A stretch of 64,000 nt of DNA from Stomorhina lunata. Its lineage: Eukaryota; Arthropoda; Insecta; Diptera; Rhiniidae. Both the position numbers and the translations under genes were made by a program. Every line of letters starts with the position of its first letter. Within the stretch, counting starts at the first letter, position 1. The stretch covers positions 114,214,123 to 114,278,122 of the forward strand of contig OW121741.1 in assembly GCA_933228675.1 (NCBI GenBank), given 5' to 3'. This document shows positions 1 through 11,110 of the stretch, piece by piece. Under the pieces are notes generated by a model. The model saw only the letters and a program-made list of their open reading frames with translations, searched no databases and was not told where the DNA came from.

Positions 1-560
1 TGTTCTCAAAACTTTTTATGAAAAATATTTTGGTTTAAAAATTTTTTATAGAAAACTTTTTATGGACAATTTTTTGGTTTAAAAACTTTTTATAGAAAAC
101 TTTTTGGTTTTTTTCTGTTTTGTAAAAATTTTTTATTTTCAAAATTTTTCGTAGAAAATTTTTCACAAAACAAATTTGCCATGAAAAAGTATCTCTATAA
201 TTTTTGTTTTATTTTCTTATTTTTTTACTAAAAATTTCTTATACAAAACATTTTTTTTTATATTATCAATGAAATTTTTTTTCAAAAAAATTGTTGCACC
301 ACTTTTTATATAAAAAATTTTGATATCAAAATTTTTCAATATAAAAATCGCAGAAAATTTCCTATTTAAAAGCTTTCTTTTGGAAAAAAAAATTCATCCT
401 GAAATTTGGTTAAAGAAAATTTTTCTCATCAACATTTTTATTTTTACTGAGAAAGTTTTTTATATACAAAATTTTCTAACTGAAAAAATGTTTATAAAAA
501 ATTTCTAGTGAAAAAAATTTTGATAGAAAATTTAAAAATTTTCTTATAATTAATTTCTTA
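1..560. repeat. Decayed AT-rich minisatellite
   Basis: Imperfect tandem units of roughly 28-30 bp built on A-runs, CTTTTTATAGAAAAC-like cores and T-runs (for example around 20-110 and 300-500). The units are heavily diverged toward the right. The core resembles the younger arrays at 17-19, 23.4-24.7 and 26.5-27.5 kb. A 62-codon reading frame inside it is a by-product of low-complexity sequence. Confidence 0.6.
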
Positions 561-2267
561 TAAAAAATTATCAATGTAAATTATTTGACCGTAGAATAAC
601 ACATATATGAAAAAAATGTAGTGGACTTTACTGTAAGTTCTTAATGTATCCATCATACTTCAGATTATGGACTTGGATGAATTCTGAAGAACTGTCTTAT
701 TTTTGTAAGTTGTTATAATCTTATTCAAACGGATATAGATTTTTCTTATTCGATCATTATGACTGACCATTATATTCAATATCAAGCCAGTATTTGTTCT
801 CTTAACATCATTACAAACCCAGACAAGCCTTTACCAAAATCAGATTTTTAACTTAATATCCTTTACTGAATGTAAAAATATTGCATACTTTATTCACAAT
901 TTACCTTATTTCGAATTGTATTGAAATTTTAATTGCACTCAAGCTGTATGTGATGATGTGTAAATTGACTTGTAAACATAAACAAATTGCCATAGTAATT
1001 AACTCAAATTGTAAGTGAATTTAAGCAACCATAAATTATGCACACCCATATAAAACACACACACAAATGAATTCAGTCCTGAAATATGCTATAGATATTA
1101 AATATTAAACAATTATAAAATTGAAAAGAAATTTAAATGAAAATTGCAAATTCTATAAAAACGATGGATGTCGTTTACAAGAATTTTCTTTTATTATATT
1201 TTATAGTTTTAGAAATAATGATGAGGAAAATAAAATAAATCATTAGAAAATTGTATTTTAAATACTTTGGCTATTATACTGGAATAATTTATGAACATAT
1301 TTTACAATATTCTATTAATGTATCGATTTGTGGCAAAACTATTTTTCAATAACAGTTTTTAAAAAGGCAAAGTTTAATAAAGACATACAAATATAATATG
1401 TAAATGTAAAATATTATGTAAACATTTATAAAAACAAATTTATTCTTATTGTTTTATTTTTATTTCTAACACGTTTACGATAAAAGCAGAAAATTATTGA
1501 AAGAAATGAAAGAATGAAATAAAAAAAAGACTAGACACATTATTCGTAAAAATTCTTGAATACAAAGTTATGCAAGACTTAAAACAATCAATATTTCATT
1601 CATTTCAAATTCCTGTAAATATATGTTATTCATATAAGTATATGTACAATAATATGTCTATGTGTATATGTATGTGTATAAGTTTTTGTACCATGTCAAT
1701 AAAAGTTTTACGTATAGAACATGCAGCATTTTATCACATTAAAAATTTTTGTGGTTTATTTGCTATATTTACACTTTTTTGTGTCATGTTATAAAATCTA
1801 GAAATAAGTTCCCGAATTTTATATATTTTTTTCCATTCCAATAAAAATATTTTTATGTTAGACATTTATTGGTTTGTGTAAATTACATCATGTATCATTA
1901 TATATTTTACATACATATATATTTATATGTAGATGTATGCTTTTCCTTTTGATATGTTGTCTGATTTTATTGCAAATATTATTTGTAATGCAATTTTTAG
2001 ATCATAAAATATTTATAGATTTACATTATATTCGGTTATATATTGAATATAACATTATTAGGAATTATTACTTTATTACTTTTTACAAATATACATTAGG
2101 TAGGGTCACAAAAATATCCAAAAAAAATATAATGTGATTTTTATTTAATAAAATATTGTAGAGTAAGTGCTGTTAATGTGGTATAGCAAGATTTCTCTAA
2201 AACTGAAAATATAAGAAGTATTTTAAAGGTTTTGAATAAAAAATTATAATAACACTGCACAACAGTG
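561..2267. other. Intergenic, nothing recognised
   Basis: Very AT-rich single-copy-looking sequence. The short reading frames at 1570-1794 and 1874-2137 are Phe/Ile/Tyr/Cys-rich, have no recognisable motif and lie in sequence made of ATATGT-type simple runs. I see no gene. Confidence 0.5.
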
Positions 2268-3204
2268 AAAAAAGTGCAAGTTCGTGACTATATGGGTCCT
2301 ATTCTACTTTCAAAAAGTAGCAAAACCCTATACTCAATTTGGCCAAGTTAGTGACCGTATTATTTTTATGAACCTCAAAAGTTTCCCAATATTATCATGA
2401 TGCCTAAACAAGGTGTCATCAGTTTTTACCAAATAGCTAATTAACACTTAAAAATATCGCTTATGTTCAGTAAAATGTAGCGAAGAGTATTTCGAATAGT
2501 TTTTACTAAAATTTTAATACAAAAATGTATTTTGTCTTATACCTTTTTTTAAAACAGCTAAAGAAAAATTTTTTTGTTTTTAATTTTACACAATTTTGGA
2601 AATCCAGATTTTTCCTACACTATATTTGGGAAAATTGTAGCCACAGTAAAGTTAAACAACTTTTGTGAATACACAAATATAATCTAAACGTTTAAAGGTA
2701 GAAGGCCAATGCACGCGGCAATCAACTGTTTTTTGATTTGTCAAATTTGAAGCGGCAATGGAAAAAAGTAGAAATTTGTTCTACTTTTCCGTGCGGCAGA
2801 TTTTTTCAATGCTGCTAGATTTAATTATATCCTACGTAAATATATTTTTATATGAATATTTTTGTAAACAAACGCACATTTTATATACTGGCAATACTAC
2901 GACCGCCCACAGCCGCATACCGCGTGTATTGGCCTTGTACCTTAACACAAAACATATATTTATCATAAAACTTTGGGAACAGATATTCGCCATACTCTTG
3001 GCTACATTTTTGCAAAACATAGTTAAGCGATATTTTTAAGAAATTTTTTAGCTATTTGTTAAAAACTGATTACCCCTTTTTTGGGCATTATGCTAATACT
3101 GGGAAACTTTGGAGGCCCATAAAAATAAAACGGTCACTAACTTAGGGTTTTACTACAATTTGATAGTAGGATAGAATCCACAGAGTCACGACCTTGCACT
3201 TTTC
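2268..3204. mobile_element. Foldback DNA element with arms of about 450 bp
   Basis: The two ends are inverted copies. The left end carries GTGCAAGTTCGTGAC and the right end GTCACGACCTTGCAC. The match continues inward through GTTAGTGACCGT, GTTTCCCA.TATTA, a Lys-run-like stretch with ATATCGCTTA, and GGCCAATGCACGCGG on the left against CGCGTGTATTGGCC on the right, so almost the whole element is palindromic. The centre (about 2760-2790) is a tight hairpin, GTAGAA facing TTCTAC. No transposase is present, so it is non-autonomous. The superfamily is undetermined because I cannot define a clean target duplication. Confidence 0.75.
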
Positions 3205-3255
3205 AAAAATTTTCATTTGTTATACCCACCATCAAAAAGAAATTGAAGTATATTC

Positions 3256-4132
3256 CAGGGTATGAAAATATTCACGAGTGTGAAGCTCATTTGTCTAAAT
3301 TCAGCACTTTCTCAAGAGTTGTGAGTAATGTTTTTTTGTTTTGTTACACACAATTATGACTAAAGATTAACTTATACAACTCTCGCGCGTGAAGAGTGAA
3401 TAAAATTTAAAAATCATTTCCTCATGCGCACGACTAAACTAAACTTCAACATAAGCAGGCGCATGAGCATCCACATTTGTCATTCATTCATTTTTAATTT
3501 AGTTAATTATCATTATTAGTTAATTACAATTGAGTCTTTTACATTTTCAGCAGGACAAATCTACGGTTACGAGGCCTAGAGATTTGTACTGTGAAAAAAT
3601 TGCAGAAAAATAAATAATGTAATATTTTTTATTTATCAATGCGGTTTTTGATAAATAAAAAACAGATTGAATCATTTTTTTCTAAATATCAAAAACAAAA
3701 TATCAAAATATTAAAAATACCTATGTATATGTATTTCTATGCACTTTTGTTTAAAGGCCTTGCGATATTTCCCGCTGTGTTTCTTAAACGGTTTATTTTT
3801 TTGCAATAATTTGATTTTGTTCTTGTATTTTTTGTTTATGTCTTTTCTTTAACAAAGCAGAAATTTAGTTAATATTTCTTCTAATGTGCCACTCACGGGC
3901 AAGTCGTGCGCTAGTCGTGTAAAATATTTTTTGTGAGTGGCACACAAAATATGGTTTTCATTTTTTAGTTGATCGTGACTTGTGTAGAAAAAGTTTACTC
4001 TTGTCAACACGAGTAAGAGATGAATGTACAAGAAAAATTTGTTAATACCCATGACTGTGTGCGAGATTTTTATAAAAAGAAATTTTTGCACATGAGTAAA
4101 TGTGTGAAATGAGTGTTCAAATCCTTACCCTG
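3256..4132. mobile_element. hAT-like non-autonomous element with 8-bp target duplication
   Basis: Terminal inverted repeats CAGGGTA/TACCCTG are flanked by direct GTATATTC at 3248-3255 and 4133-4140. The inverted copy of the same site at the right end of the host repeat (about 5739-5753) reads straight through without the element, which acts as an empty site. An 8-bp duplication with CAGGG ends is the hallmark of hAT elements. The interior has subterminal words such as GAGTGTGAA and AGTCGTGCGC but no transposase. The 80-codon minus-strand frame at 3849-4091 is not recognisable as hAT protein. Confidence 0.85.
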
Positions 4133-5034
4133 GTATATTCTGAATCCTTATGAAATTCTAAGGCGATTGAGCTATGTCCGTCTGTCTGTTGTCGGCACGA
4201 TAAAGCTTTAACGAAAGGATATAGGTCACTGAAATTTGGCACAAAAATTCTTCATTTCTTGGAAAATTTTGGTATTGAAATTGGGCAAAATCGGTTAACA
4301 TTTGAACTTAGCTCCCGTAAAACCTCGTCTAGGCTAATCGCTTATTTGCTAATAAATGACAAATTATAACAGCTATGATGACAAAATTTGATATCTAGAA
4401 GTTTTACATAAGCACTAAGCGGCATATAAAATCTCATCGAAATCGGTTCACATTTAGCCAAAGCTCCCATATAAAAAAACTTACGGAAACAGACTAAATT
4501 CCACCTGAAATTCACATAAAAAAATGTGTTGTCAAAATATGACCCGAACATCACTTGTTAAACTTTTTTCTAACATAGAATGAGGGTTAACTTTGTTGAT
4601 TGCAAACAAAATACATTTTATAAAGAATTTCTGGTAAAAATGTTGACGTGCGTATTATCCAATAACTAGTTTTCGAAACCGTTCAGACATGGCCTAGTCA
4701 GTTTACGAAAAGCTTATTTACTTTATATTTTTTGTCTAATTTAAAAAATTATAAGCATGTTTTATTAGGCACTAAAATTTCTTGTTATATTGATGAAAGC
4801 TTGCAGGAGTTTTTATACAATAATTAGTACTGAAAAGCTCTTAAAGTGGCCATAGCTGTGACAGTTTATAATCTATTAGCTTTTAACTTTGTGGCACTTA
4901 AGTGGTTTCCGGGAGTGGTTTTTCTATGAAAGATATAGTCAAATATGCACCGATTCCTATAAAATTTGATATACTGATCAATAGTTGCATAAAACTTCTA
5001 TATTTTAAATTTAGTAGTAATGTATATTACAATT

Positions 5035-5281
5035 CGCACTTAATCAACAAGAGGGTATTAACTCAAAATTTTTAAATTTTCAGTAGAGTCAAAAATCTAT
5101 TTTATTCTACTACTACTTTCATATAAGGAAGAGGGGTAAAACTGTAGTTTTGTTGGTGAAATTATAGTGAAAATGATGTCAGATTTTTACAGTGGATAGA
5201 TAAGACTACTACACATCAATTTCTTTTAAAAAGTGAAAAATTAAAAATTTTAAGTTAATACCCTCTTGTTGAACAAGTGCG
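5035..5281. mobile_element. MITE of 247 bp flanked by AATT
   Basis: Inverted ends start CGCACTT and contain CAACAAGAGGGTATTAACT on the left, with the matching inverse on the right, giving arms of about 45-50 bp. AATT lies on both sides (5031-5034 and 5282-5285). The homologous stretch of family A copy 2 (about 7388-7445) lacks it, consistent with an insertion and a 4-bp duplication, although the flank is too simple to fix the duplication length. No coding sequence. Confidence 0.75.
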
Positions 5282-5843
5282 AATTGTATTTAATTTGTCA
5301 GAATTAATGTGATTCCCAGGGCTGGAATACTTTTGTAAAATTTTATTCTTCTAAATTTAACGGACACAAACTCCCTATTTTTTAGGTATTTTTGTACTTA
5401 AATTTTTATATAGTCGAAAAGTGACTGATTGTGACAACATTTTGCACACTGACTAGCATTGACTTCTTTGTACTAAATTTAGGGGCCATAGCTAGTACAG
5501 TTTATCATTTATTCGCATTTAAGTGGACTTTAGTCTATTTAGGTGGAGTCTAGTATGTTTCCTTAAGTTTTTTGTATGGAAACTATGGTTAAATGTGAAC
5601 CGATTTCGATGAAATTTAATACGCTGAATAACGAGCATGTAAAACTCTTCTGTGCCTAATTTAATCATTATATCTGTTATAATTTGTGACAACAGACAGA
5701 TAGACGAACATTGCTCAATCGTCTTAGAATTTCATAAGGATTCAGAATATACTTCAATTTTGGTTTTTGAGCTAATATTAAGGAAATTAAAAACGGAATG
5801 ACAATCTCAATATACCCCCCATTCTTTTTGATGGTGGGTATAA

Positions 5844-6749
5844 AAAGTGGACAAATTTTGTTTTATTTTTGATATTCTTAACAAAAAAATACTTTTGATT
5901 TATTTACAAATGTATCAAAATCAAATGCCATTCTAAAGCGCAATCTGTTTTCTTTTATTATAGAACATGAGGGATTATATCAATGATTAATCTATTCAGT
6001 ATAAAGTTTAGGACTTATATGTAAAAACCTGTTTCTTATAATATTATGAAAGACACTATTACACAGAAATTCCTATGAATTCTTTGAATTTATAGAAAAG
6101 AAGAAAATAACATCATATAAATAAAAGTTGTATTTCATTTAAATACTATTTAATTGGATTTCCTATTTTTACCAGTCATGCTAAGAAAACTCAATATTTT
6201 TTAAATTGCTAAATTCTATATAGACAGAAATAAAATCATAGCGCAAAAGGTAAAACAATCTACATACAAGTTTTCTCTATTTAAAAAATCATACAAATTG
6301 CACAAAATTTGTCATGCTTGAAACCCCTTTTTTGCTTAAATCAAGATAAACATTTTAAAGATTTTTTTTTACCTTACACATGATAAGTCATGTGTAAAGG
6401 AATTTTTGGTAGAAAATTTACTAAAGTCATCATATTTTCCTAAAAAAGAGTTTAGTAAATAAAAGAACATTTGATTTTAGAAAAAAATGTACGACTGATG
6501 TTGAGTAAATTCCAACAATTTATAAGGATAAAAAATGATTTTACAATACGAGCAAAGGAAACTAAAGCATAATGACAGTTATTTAGAAGATTTAGATTCA
6601 TACTTAGGAATGTAAAATCTGGATCAAAAAAGTGTGTGAAAGAGTTTATTAAATAACAGGTTTTATATATTTCGAAATTTAGTTATTAATTGACTGGGTA
6701 AATTATTTAGGTCAAACAAGTATATCAGTTTTAAATGTGCCGAATCTTG
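5844..6749. other. Intergenic, nothing recognised
   Basis: AT-rich sequence between the two family A copies. No reading frame over 60 codons, no RNA gene and no tandem structure seen. Confidence 0.5.
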
Positions 6750-9164
6750 TATACCCACCATTAAGTTGTACGAGCAGCTAATTCAAAATGTTGACCAAAT
6801 GTGGTATTGTTGGTAATATGTTTGGACTTAATTCGGCTGCAGTAGAATAGTTACTATAGTTCAACATTTAAAAGTATCTAAGTGGTTTCCCTAGTATTTA
6901 CCTTGGACAAAATGCTGTTCCATAACCGAATATAGTTTTACATTAATAAGATGTTTCGTTGTACCATAAACATGTTGTAAGCAACACGGCAGGTTCATAT
7001 ATTTTGTTAGGAGTTCCTAGTGCATCTACCGTGTATAAAGTCTGGACCTAACATTGATTGATAGCTATCTAATTTCGTAGATGCAATCTTAATATACTGC
7101 ATGCACCTTCAAGTCTTTTTGATTGTAGATATAAGTTGTAGTTATATATACAAGAAATATAGCCAAATGTTGATATACACTGGCTGGTATTAACATAAAG
7201 TTTATTTGTGCAAAATATAGTGACCATAGCTGACATAGTTTATAATTTAATAGCTTTTAACTGGCGTTTGTGGCATTTTAGTGATTACCAGGGGCGGTTT
7301 TTATATGAAAGCTATGGTCAAAAATGGACCGATTCCTATAAAATTTGATATACTGACTGAAAGTTGCATAAAACTTCTCTGTTTTAAATTTAGTAGTCAT
7401 AGATTTTACAATTTTATTCAATTTATCAGCATAAATGTGATTCCCGGGGCAGGGTTATATGGGAGCTTTAACTAACTGTGAACCGATTTTACCCATTTTC
7501 AGCACACAATTTTTATAACATATCGAAAATACTTTTGCTAAATTTTGTCTCTCTAGCTCTTGTAGTTAAGGAGCTATCGCGCTTTTCTCTGACGGAAAGA
7601 CGGACATAAACCGTCTTTTCTTTTTGTATTTTTGTGTTTCCGTAAGTTTTTTATATGGGAGCTATGGTCAAATATTAACCGATTGTAACAAAATGCACAC
7701 TGGCTGGCATTCACATAAGACTTCCTTTTGTAAAATTTTGTTGCTGTAGCCCTTTTCGTTAACCTTCATCTGCTCTTTGCGTAGAAAACTACGCAAACGC
7801 TACACAATTTCTCCGTTTTCTTTGGAAGCGCCAGCTTTCAAAGAAAACTAACATGATTTTGCATAATTAAAGCCATTTTTTACTCCGAAATGTTCTTTTT
7901 TATGGACTGGATCGAAAAAGTTACGTTGTCTACCCTTGCATAGTTTTCTACGCATATGGGAAAACATACGTTTTTGGTGGGAATTTCTTGTGTCATGGTT
8001 CTTTTTTTGTCAATCATTGTCATATGGAAAAGTATTTTTTTCTACACAATTTACAAGAAAAACGAAAAAGAGTATGAAGAAGAATTAGTGCCAGAAGCTT
8101 CACAATCTAGTAAAGTGATAAGTCTGTTAGTTATATAAAAGGCACGTGATACCTTTTTACCCTTCAAACCTTCAAAATATTAGGTGTACAATTTATTTCT
8201 GGCTTTTTTTCCGAAATTCGAGTCTTTGTTTTAGGATGCTGTCCATCGCTGGTCACTACTATTTCCCATCTTTCGGCCAGCGTACTATTAAGTATAACAA
8301 CTTACAAAATCAGTACCAACGAATTGTTTTGAACTAAGTTCATGACAATGGGTTTTTCCTCATATAGCCTTTCTCGTAAAAAAGCTAATTTAGGACTTCG
8401 ATATGCAAAAAAAGCTTTTTCGTATACCAAAAAAATATAAATAACTTTTTCGAACTGTTTCCTCCCAAAATTTTTAAAATTTTGTACCAAAAACTCTGAA
8501 TAATATTGCATGCGTAGAAAACTACTCAAAGGTAGACAACGTGACTTTTTTTAGAAGCAGATGAAGGTTAAAGCGCTATTGAGCTTTTATCTGACGGACA
8601 GACGGACATAAACCCCCTTTTGTTTTTGTATTTTTGTGTTTCCGTAAGTTTTTTATTGTCAAATGGTGACCGATTATGACAAAATTTTGCACACTGGTTG
8701 GCATTGTTTATGTAAGATTTTTGTGTGGGAGCTATGACTAAATGTGAATTTTGATGAAATTTCATATGCTGCCTAGGGCTTGTGCAAAACTTCTATATAA
8801 AAAATTTTATCATCATAGTTATTATAGTTTGTATTTATTTGCAAATAAGCGATTAGGCTAGGCGAGGTTATACGGGAGCTATTTCCAAATGTTAACCGAT
8901 TTTGCCCAATTTCAATACCAAAATTTTATTAGATGTGAAGAATGTTTTTACTAAGTTTCAGTGAGCTAGCTCCTTTCGTTTTGGCGTTATCGTGATTTCA
9001 ACAGACAGACAGACAGACACACAGACAGACGGATCTCGCTCAATCGTCTTTGAATTTCATAAGGATTCAAAATATATATCGTTTTTGATTTTTGAGCCAA
9101 TCCTAAAGAAATTACAAATGAAATACAATCTTAATATACCCCCCATTCTCTTTGATGGTGGGTA
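6750..9164. mobile_element. Dispersed repeat family A, copy 2
   Basis: Begins TATACCCACCAT and ends with ATTCTCTTTGATGGTGGGTA, the same terminal word as copy 1. The right 500 bp match copy 1 closely, including a (CAGA)n run near 9001-9030 and the CAATCGTC..GAATTTCATAAGGATTC block. Internal words of the type GGTCAAATGTGAACCGAT recur. The left 400 bp match copy 1 poorly apart from the terminal word. A TTAA element is inserted at 7763-8567. Non-coding. Confidence 0.65.
7763..8567. mobile_element. TTAA-flanked piggyBac-like non-autonomous element
   Basis: TTAA at 7759-7762 and 8568-8571 bracket inverted ends CCTTCATCTGC/GCAGATGAAGG. An internal copy near 7918-7955 (GTTGTCTACCC, TTTTCTACGCAT) is the inverse of the right subterminal region near 8512-8542. 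Closing the gap restores ordinary family A sequence, CTTTTCG-TTAA-AGCGCTATTGAGC. Precise TTAA duplication is characteristic of piggyBac transposases. Two small frames inside (7956-8138 and 8146-8337) lack transposase motifs. Confidence 0.8.
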
Positions 9165-9649
9165 CAATTAAATTTACCTTTTGAACTTATTTTTTTTTTT
9201 TTTTTACAACTACAAATGATTTACTTATAATTATAATTTTTAATGTTTACACATAAAACACTTAAAAAACCTTTAGTTTTTATAATTTTTAATTTTAATC
9301 ATATTTTTAAATATTTAATTTGAACTTAATTTTATTTTCAGTTATTAAATATCAACAATTTTTTTTTTGTCCTCTGAAAAACTAATTAATTTTTCTTGTG
9401 TCACAATAAGGTAATTGTTACATTTAAATTGTCATACATATGTAATTATTAATACATGTAAAAAAGTGAATAAAAACAATAAAGTGTTGCAGACATTTTC
9501 CATGGAACTGAATATTTTATATAACATATTTATTAGGGTGCCTTGGTTATTTGTGTAATTTATTTTTGTCAAATTTTGTGTATAACAGTAATAAGGAGTG
9601 TTTCAAATGCAATTTGTAGTTGCATTAAGTTAAATTAAACTCAAGCGTG
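9165..9649. other. Intergenic, nothing recognised
   Basis: AT-rich, with T-runs near 9190 and 9360. No supportable gene or repeat family seen. Confidence 0.5.
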
Positions 9650-9932
9650 AACCGCCGTGGTAAAGCAGGTTAGTCATCCGCCTAGCATACAGAGGCCCAA
9701 GTTCGATACCTGGTCAGACTCAGTTGAAAAAATAAATTTTCAAAAAAGCGGGGGTTCACCTCATAACTCAGCTAGCCACTGGTTATTGAGTATTAGGCTA
9801 TGTAAAACTTATCTAACTAATGCATTTGCCGTTCGGAGCCGGCGTTAAAACGTAGGTCCCTTTCAATCAGTCTAAAAATAGAATCGGATGCTGCTCATTG
9901 TCTGAGAAAAGTACCCCTTGTTCCAATTAGAA
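9650..9932 (+). mobile_element. tRNA-derived SINE, apparently full length
   Basis: The head has a pol III internal promoter: an A box TGGTAAAGCAGG at 9658-9669 and a B box AGTTCGATACC at 9700-9710, about 30 bp apart. Between them CTAGCAT looks like an anticodon loop reading AGC, so an alanine-tRNA-like ancestor is plausible. A body follows, then a tail from about 9793 (GGCTATGTAAAACTT to CCTTGTTCCAATTAG) that is nearly the same as the 3' end of the LINE at 56.1-59.6 kb. It sits inside a family B repeat, which resumes just after it. The 63-codon frame across it is not a gene. Confidence 0.8.
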
Positions 9933-10590
9933 GACAAATATTTGCTTAATTTTGTTACCAAGCAAACATTTTCTCAAAACTTATATGTTTAAGCTATGTC
10001 CGTCATTTGGACTTATGTGAGAGCTAGTTAAATGTGAACCGATTATCTTGAAATTTGATTACAGCTTTTACAAAAACTATGTGTTTACAAACTAAACTCA
10101 AAATTTTTATTATCTTTAGATTTACGAATGTTTTAGTGATTTGTTCTCATCAAGTACGTTTTGGTAGGATAGCTTGTACGGGAACTATGGTCAAATGTGG
10201 ACCGACTTTAAAGAAATTTAGCAGAGTGATTTTGTTTTAAATTTTATGAAAAATATTGATATTGGTAGCCAAAATATCAATTCCAAGAAGTAGAACAAAT
10301 GGGACTTACCATAAATAATGGACCGACTTTGACGAATTTCAATAGCCAAAAAAAATTATCTGTACCAAATTTCATCAAATAATCGTTGAAATTGTAACCT
10401 GTACTTCAATTACAAGATTAACATGGGGGTTAAGTCAGCCAGATGGACTGATCGCTAAATCGACTTATAAACTGATTCTAAATCTATTGGTATAGTTAAA
10501 GGTGGGTCTAGGACCAATATTTCATTGCGCTACAGACATCAGCACAAACTTAAAACACCCTTTTCACCTATGGTGGTAAAAGATATGTAG
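9933..10590 (+). mobile_element. Dispersed repeat family B, truncated copy
   Basis: Matches the family B unit at 61.76-62.59 kb in opposite orientation: a block with CATTTTCTCAAAACTTATAT, repeated words of the type CAAATGTGGACCGACTTT, then CGCTAAATCGACTTATAAAC, AAAGGTGGGTCTAGGACCAA and a CACCTATGGTGG end near 10570. The left part is missing; the SINE occupies that junction. Non-coding. Confidence 0.6.
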
Positions 10591-10689
10591 ACCCTAAGTG
10601 CTATCTCAAAAGTGGTAAAAAAGTTTTTGTGAGAACTGCGTTATATAAATTCTGTGTTTATCGTACCTCATGTCATAATTGCTTGGTTT

Positions 10690-11110
10690 CTTTTGAAACA
10701 ACTACAAAGAGCTTGCCAGAAGACGAAAACTTTCTTTGGGAATTTTGTTTGTTTTTTCTTCGGAACTCTTTCTAAACATTGCTTCGTTCATCAGCAACAT
10801 AAAAATCTTATCCGGGAAGTGCATTATTAGGTATATTTCCATATTCGGATAATGTTTTTGTTTCTACTTAAGTTTTTTTACTGAATTGCGACTTAAAACT
10901 TTCTGAACTTGCTATGTCTTCCGTGGACAAAACTATTTGAGGATTTCACCATACGAACTACTTTTCTAATCAAAGTGTTAGGCGCTCTTAGAAAACGTTG
11001 CTCGACTTCACTTGCCTTACCAATATTCTTTGTACCATTTTTACTTCTAGATGCGGATTTTTTTTACAAATGGTCAGGTCAACATTCAAATTGTTTGTTA
11101 TTTTTTTAAT
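10690..11110 (-). pseudogene. Decayed Tc1/mariner (IS630)-type transposase fragment
   Basis: On the minus strand, translated pieces resemble the Tc1/IS630 transposases common in insects: a stretch reading MVQRILVRQVKSSN (about 11010-11050) and, after disruptions, FPKKVFVFWQALCS followed by CFKRNQA (about 10690-10760), like the block preceding the second catalytic Asp. Stops and frameshifts lie between them. No inverted ends could be fixed. The assignment rests on short recognised motifs. The plus-strand frame at 10909-11109 is its shadow. Confidence 0.4.

Larger units (their letters stand above)
3221..5843. mobile_element. Dispersed repeat family A, copy 1
   Basis: Bounded by inverted ends: TATACCCACCATCAAAAAGA at 3221 and TCTTTTTGATGGTGGGTATA ending at 5843. 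Apart from inserted elements, the left part (3221-4560) is an inverted copy of the sequence found at the right end of this and the second copy, including the words CGATTGAGC and CATAAGGATTCAGAATATA. The interior repeats degenerate words such as GGTCAAATGTGAACCGATTT and ATGAAATTTGG every 100-200 bp. No coding capacity is seen. It carries two nested elements (3256-4132 and 5035-5281). The class is unknown to me; a foldback or internally rearranged DNA element is possible. Confidence 0.65.

Noticed and set aside
3849..4091. Possible hAT transposase piece within the 8-bp-duplication element
   Set aside because: No BED zinc finger or dimerisation motif could be recognised in the 80 codons.
9650..9722. 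A genuine tRNA gene
   Set aside because: A and B boxes are present, but the acceptor stem cannot be closed and the sequence continues into a SINE body and tail.
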